NCBI GenBank assembly: GCA_002372465.1
Contig: DFGW01000190.1
Location: forward strand, 1 to 7,652
Direction: 5' to 3'
Source: Butyrivibrio sp. UBA3740
GTDB taxonomy: Bacteria > Bacillota > Clostridia > Lachnospirales > Lachnospiraceae
DNA: 7,652 bases
The notes under the pieces were generated by a model that was not told where the DNA came from, made no database searches, and saw only the letters and a list, made by a program, of their open reading frames with translations. Position 1 is the first letter of the stretch; every line of letters starts with the position of its first letter. A program made the translations under genes and the position numbers. Below are positions 5,252-7,652 of this stretch, piece after piece.

Positions 5252-6559
5252 TTACAATATGGTAACCTTATTTCTTCCGGCTTCCTTGGAGTAATACATC
5301 GCCTTGTCCATGCGATTGAATACATCCTCGAAGGAATCCTTGTTGTTAAGTCTGCTTATTCCGATGGAGCAGGTTATGTGGCCGGCTTCGCCAAATTCTG
5401 CCTCTTCTACAGTCCTTCTCAGGCCCTCAGCAAAGGCAAAGGCATCATCATCTGACATTCCTCTTAAGATGATAACAAATTCCTCGCCGCCCCAGCGTCC
5501 CACAAAGACGTTTTTCTCTGAAACATACTGTTTCAGAACCTCTGCCAGAGTCTTGAGTGTAGCATCGCCGACGGAATGTCCGTAAGTATCATTTATGGTC
5601 TTGAAATTATCAAGATCTATCATCATCAGTGATACTGACTCTCCGCCATTCTTATAGGAATCGATGGCGCTGTGGATCTCGCCATTTATTCCTCCGTGGT
5701 TGTAAAGACCCGTCAAAGGATCTGTATGAACCAGTCCCTCAAACTTCTTAAGAGTCGCCATTCTCTCCTGAACATCGTCGTTGATATCCTGAACCATGAA
5801 GACAAACTTGAAGTCATCATCATCCGCTTTCTGAGCTCTGCTAAATATCAGCTTGACCCAGATATATGTTCCCTCCAGGTTCTTCATCATGCAGTCAAAA
5901 GAAATTGTATTGCCCGGCGCAAGATTCTCTTTTAAATACTCAGGATCCGTAAACTTAAGGAACTGCTCCTGGCTTTCCGGCCATATCATATTGACCGTCA
6001 CAAGTCTCCACTGGGAATAACTGATGGTAGACTTGACGGTGTCATCTGAAATCTCTGTCACGCTGATGCTGCTAGTGGTGTCCTCAATAAGATCCACAAA
6101 CATTGAGAAAAGATATGTGTTCTGAATGGTCTTAACCTTCCTGGTGGTCATAAATTCCTCGATATATTCCTCATCATCAAGGATATCCATGATAAACACA
6201 TACTTATCGATGCCCTTCAAAGGGTAAACATTCATCTGAATTACGCAGGGCGTCTTACTTTTCTTTGTGGTAATCTTGAGTCTTCTGCTGTATTTCCCCT
6301 TAAATTCACCATAATAGGAAATAAATGCCTTGTAGTCATCTGTGATCTCCTGACCGGAGTCGCTTAAATGAAACCAAAGTTTTTCAATAAGGTCATTATA
6401 GTTTCCGGTTTCATCGAGCACATCCAAAAAGATGCCCTTTCGTGATAACGACCGATACCTATTGAGCTTTGCATCCACCATTACTATGGCATCCACATTC
6501 TCGTCCAATAGGCTCATAAGATCTTCAGCCGTATACTCTTCAAGTTCCTTGTTTTCCAT
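5252..6559 (-). CDS. Cytosolic double-PAS GGDEF diguanylate cyclase
   Basis: A 435-aa soluble protein predicted to make cyclic di-GMP. No membrane segment or signal peptide is seen. The N-terminal region (about 10-130, with NVDAIVMVDAKLNRYRSLS) looks like a divergent PAS domain. A second, clearer PAS/PAC domain spans about 160-262, with ISFDCMMKNLEGTYIWVKL and FVFMVQDIND. The GGDEF domain follows (about 275-435): HTDPLTGLYN (278-287), metal ligand D315 in MIDLDNFKTINDTYGH, GGEEF at 357-361 and CSIGIS (397-402). The RxxD inhibitory site is missing; that position reads EKNV. The chosen start is ATG at 6557-6559, after AGGGGA; a GTG at 6593-6595 would add 12 residues but has no ribosome binding site and runs through a palindrome. 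It is monocistronic, with its own promoter and terminator. The PAS ligand is unknown. Confidence 0.9.
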   Translation of the reverse strand: MENKELEEYTAEDLMSLLDENVDAIVMVDAKLNRYRSLSRKGIFLDVLDETGNYNDLIEKLWFHLSDSGQEITDDYKAFISYYGEFKGKYSRRLKITTKKSKTPCVIQMNVYPLKGIDKYVFIMDILDDEEYIEEFMTTRKVKTIQNTYLFSMFVDLIEDTTSSISVTEISDDTVKSTISYSQWRLVTVNMIWPESQEQFLKFTDPEYLKENLAPGNTISFDCMMKNLEGTYIWVKLIFSRAQKADDDDFKFVFMVQDINDDVQERMATLKKFEGLVHTDPLTGLYNHGGINGEIHSAIDSYKNGGESVSLMMIDLDNFKTINDTYGHSVGDATLKTLAEVLKQYVSEKNVFVGRWGGEEFVIILRGMSDDDAFAFAEGLRRTVEEAEFGEAGHITCSIGISRLNNKDSFEDVFNRMDKAMYYSKEAGRNKVTIL

Positions 6560-6574
6560 ACAAATTCCCCTTTT

Positions 6575-6591
6575 GTGATATTTTATATCAC
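6575..6591. promoter_or_regulatory. Perfect palindrome in the leader of the PAS-GGDEF gene
   Basis: On the minus strand GTGATATAAAATATCAC has two perfect 7-bp arms around AAA. It lies between the predicted transcription start (near 6598) and the ribosome binding site, a position suited to a repressor operator or a hairpin that affects translation. No cognate regulator is encoded nearby. Confidence 0.5.
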
Positions 6592-6604
6592 GCACCCCTT
6601 AGTA

Positions 6605-6633
6605 ATTATATACCCTTTCTCCTTAGTTTTCAG
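6605..6633 (-). promoter_or_regulatory. Promoter of the PAS-GGDEF gene
   Basis: The minus strand reads CTGAAA (6628-6633, 4/6 to consensus), a 17-nt spacer, then a perfect TATAAT (6605-6610). It lies just after the terminator of the sigma-factor unit, giving a leader of about 40 bases. Confidence 0.65.
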
Positions 6634-6645
6634 TGAATTATTAGT

Positions 6646-6684
6646 AAATAAAAAAGCTCCGGACCATTACTTATCCGAAGCTTT
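6646..6684 (-). terminator. Rho-independent terminator of the sigma-factor operon
   Basis: In the minus-strand transcript AAAGCTTCGGA (6674-6684) pairs with TCCGGAGCTTT (6653-6663) over 11 bp with one T-G pair, around a 10-base loop, followed by TTTATTT. It lies 45 bases after the stop of the small downstream gene. Confidence 0.85.
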
Positions 6685-6729
6685 CATCTTAAATCTACAG
6701 TTATTTTAATTACCCGCAGCAAAACGCGC

Positions 6730-6945
6730 TTACCTCATAGGGTTCTTCGTAGCTCTGACGCGCTCGATACGCTCAAGATGCGTCACATCCACGTTTCCTG
6801 CGGCATTCAAGTTTCCCAGTTCATCGTCGGAAAGAGCCTGAATCTCCATAGGGTATCTTTCCTCCACTCCTTTTATCAGTTTATCTAATCTGGGATTACT
6901 CTCATATTTCTGATAATCAAATAACTTCGCTAGTTTCTTTTCCAT
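6730..6945 (-). CDS. Small protein of unknown function downstream of a sigma factor
   Basis: I do not recognise this 71-aa protein. The start is ATG at 6943-6945, because GGAGG lies five bases upstream; an upstream in-frame ATG at 7015-7017 would add 24 residues but has no ribosome binding site. The protein is charged and hydrophilic, with no membrane segment, signal peptide or cysteine. Residues 1-35 are rich in lysine and aromatic residues (KKLAKLFDYQKYES). The middle contains LSDDEL (38-43) followed by NAAG (47-50), which resembles the end of RiPP or bacteriocin leader peptides, where ELSDEEL is followed by a GG or AG cleavage site. The remaining 21 residues, from NVDVTH, lack cysteine. 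The gene follows the sigma factor by 78 bases and shares its terminator, so co-transcription is likely. It could be a small sigma-factor partner or an unusual peptide precursor; neither is shown. Confidence 0.75.
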   Translation of the reverse strand: MEKKLAKLFDYQKYESNPRLDKLIKGVEERYPMEIQALSDDELGNLNAAGNVDVTHLERIERVRATKNPMR

Positions 6946-7023
6946 GACTACCTCCATAAAACACGGTCTATTTGTTCCTTCCTGATTCTTTATACGAACC
7001 AGAGAAATTATTGGCAAAAGAAA

Positions 7024-7497
7024 TTACAACATCTCTCTCAGTTTCCCCAAAGCCTCTCTATGTCTGAGCTTTGTGACACCATAGGAGAGATTCATCTTCT
7101 TGGCAACTTCCTGAAGAGTAAGTCCCCTGTAATACCTGAGGATAATAATGTCCACCAGTTCCTGTGGCAGCTGCTCCAGGGCCTGTGCCAGAAGTTCAAG
7201 TGATTCTCCTGTAAGGACCTCGTCCTCAACTGAGCTTCCCTCGTCCGTCAGATCCTCCGGGATCTCAGAATGAATATGATTGGTTCTGTAAAAATCTATA
7301 ACAGTATTGCTGGTCATCGAATAGATCCAAGTGGACAGGCTCGCCTTTGTCTCATCGTAGGTATCCAGCTTGGAATATATCTTAACAAAGATGTCGCTTG
7401 TGATATCCTCAGCATCCTCTATGGAATTGACATGGTTCTTCACATATCCAAAGACCTTGTCTCTATACTGTATGTATATCTCATCCTTCGACAGCAT
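7024..7497 (-). CDS. ECF-like sigma-70 family RNA polymerase sigma factor
   Basis: A 157-aa alternative sigma factor that would direct RNA polymerase to a subset of promoters. Region 2 covers about residues 8-73, with YRDKVFGYVKNHV, the core-binding segment DAEDITSDIFVKIY (28-41) and the -10 recognition segment TWIYSMTSNTVIDFYR (56-71). A short acidic linker (EDLTDEGSSVEDEV) leads to region 4 at about 101-155: LPQELVDIIILRYYRGLTLQEVAKKM followed by the recognition helix NLSYGVTKLRHREALGKL. The start is ATG at 7495-7497, directly after AGGAGGAG; a longer frame to 7605 has no ribosome binding site and would cross the promoter. Length and domain order fit ECF factors. No transmembrane anti-sigma factor follows; the only partner is the 71-aa protein. 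The promoter is sigma-A-like, so self-activation is not evident. The ECF subgroup cannot be assigned by eye. Confidence 0.9.
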   Translation of the reverse strand: MLSKDEIYIQYRDKVFGYVKNHVNSIEDAEDITSDIFVKIYSKLDTYDETKASLSTWIYSMTSNTVIDFYRTNHIHSEIPEDLTDEGSSVEDEVLTGESLELLAQALEQLPQELVDIIILRYYRGLTLQEVAKKMNLSYGVTKLRHREALGKLREML

Positions 7498-7528
7498 ATC
7501 TCCTCCTGAACAGCCAAATATATGTCTT

Positions 7529-7557
7529 ATTATATACTGCTTTTTAGCTCTTGCGAA
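7529..7557 (-). promoter_or_regulatory. Promoter of the sigma-factor operon
   Basis: The minus strand reads TTCGCA (7552-7557), a 17-nt spacer, then perfect TATAAT (7529-7534). The predicted start is near 7522, giving a short leader with a strong ribosome binding site. Its -35 shares five of six base pairs with the -35 of the divergent tRNA-Pro promoter. Confidence 0.7.
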
Positions 7558-7579
7558 AGATTTTATTTTCAAATATAAT
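7551..7579 (+). promoter_or_regulatory. Promoter of tRNA-Pro
   Basis: TTGCGA (7551-7556), 17-nt spacer, perfect TATAAT (7574-7579). The start near 7586 is about 20 bases before the tRNA. It is back to back with the sigma-factor promoter and overlaps its -35. Confidence 0.8.
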
Positions 7580-7605
7580 AGGTAGGTCGACACAACAAGT
7601 GCCAT

Positions 7606-7652
7606 CGGGGCGTGGCTCAGCTTGGTAGAGCGCTGCGTTCGGGACGCAGAGG
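7606..7652 (+). tRNA. tRNA-Pro(CGG), 5' part (cut by window edge)
   Basis: The visible part starts with acceptor strand CGGGGCG, then TG, D-arm GCTC/GAGC with loop AGCTTGGTA, anticodon stem CTGCG/CGCAG with loop TTCGGGA, then AGG. The anticodon at 7640-7642 is CGG, which reads the proline codon CCG. The unusual C1 start and the D-arm sequence fit bacterial tRNA-Pro. The T-arm and 3' acceptor strand lie beyond the window. Confidence 0.93.

Noticed and set aside
6560..6595. GTG start for the PAS-GGDEF protein
   Set aside because: There is no good ribosome binding site before it, and the 12 extra residues would be encoded by the palindrome and the ribosome binding site of the better ATG.
6560..6604. 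Possible cyclic di-GMP riboswitch before the PAS-GGDEF gene
   Set aside because: The leader is only about 40 bases and lacks the conserved core of the GEMM classes; only a short palindrome is present.
6661..6671. Fourth copy of the palindromic repeat
   Set aside because: Only the eight bases AATGGTCC match, inside the loop and stem of a terminator; this is short enough to be chance.
6946..7017. 24-residue extension of the small protein
   Set aside because: The internal ATG at 6943-6945 has GGAGG five bases upstream; the longer start has none, and the extension would encode the binding site itself.
7498..7605. N-terminal extension of the sigma factor (36 extra residues)
   Set aside because: It crosses both divergent promoters and lacks a ribosome binding site, while the ATG at 7495-7497 directly follows AGGAGGAG.

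Overview
The window looks like a Clostridia chromosome, most likely a Lachnospiraceae (Butyrivibrio/Roseburia-like) member. This rests on a T-box leader before ileS, strong AGGAGG-type ribosome binding sites, sigma-A-type promoters with 17-nt spacers, tRNA genes without an encoded CCA, moderate base composition, and two GGDEF proteins in a Gram-positive gene setting. The genus is an inference; the phylum-level call is fairly safe.

All protein genes lie on the minus strand, and the tRNA genes lie on the plus strand. From right to left in the minus-strand reading direction: (1) an ECF-like sigma factor followed by a 71-aa unknown protein, ending at a rho-independent terminator (6646-6684); (2) a soluble double-PAS GGDEF diguanylate cyclase with its own promoter, a palindrome in its leader and its own terminator (5210-5242); (3) two identical tRNA-Gly(GCC) genes on the plus strand with their own promoter and terminator; (4) an RlmI-type 23S rRNA methyltransferase; (5) a membrane-anchored GGDEF protein with its own terminator (2291-2321); (6) a two-gene unit of free methionine-(R)-sulfoxide reductase and a PLP-dependent threonine-aldolase-family enzyme, overlapping by 8 nt; (7) a tRNA-Ile-sensing T-box leader and the first 111 codons of isoleucyl-tRNA synthetase, cut by the window edge. 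A tRNA-Pro(CGG) gene starts at the right edge on the plus strand and is also cut.

Most of this is housekeeping: translation (tRNAs, IleS, rRNA methylation), repair of oxidised methionine, amino-acid catabolism, and c-di-GMP signalling by two unlinked cyclases. The less ordinary signals are: a three-copy, 33-bp palindromic repeat placed only between genes; the small protein after the sigma factor, with a RiPP-leader-like LSDDEL...NAAG motif; two divergent promoter pairs (tRNA-Gly/methyltransferase and tRNA-Pro/sigma factor) whose elements physically overlap; a perfect palindrome in the leader of the PAS-GGDEF gene; and a T-box whose antiterminator bulge departs from consensus. I found no convincing evidence of a wholly new multi-gene system; the sigma/small-protein pair and the repeat family are the best leads.
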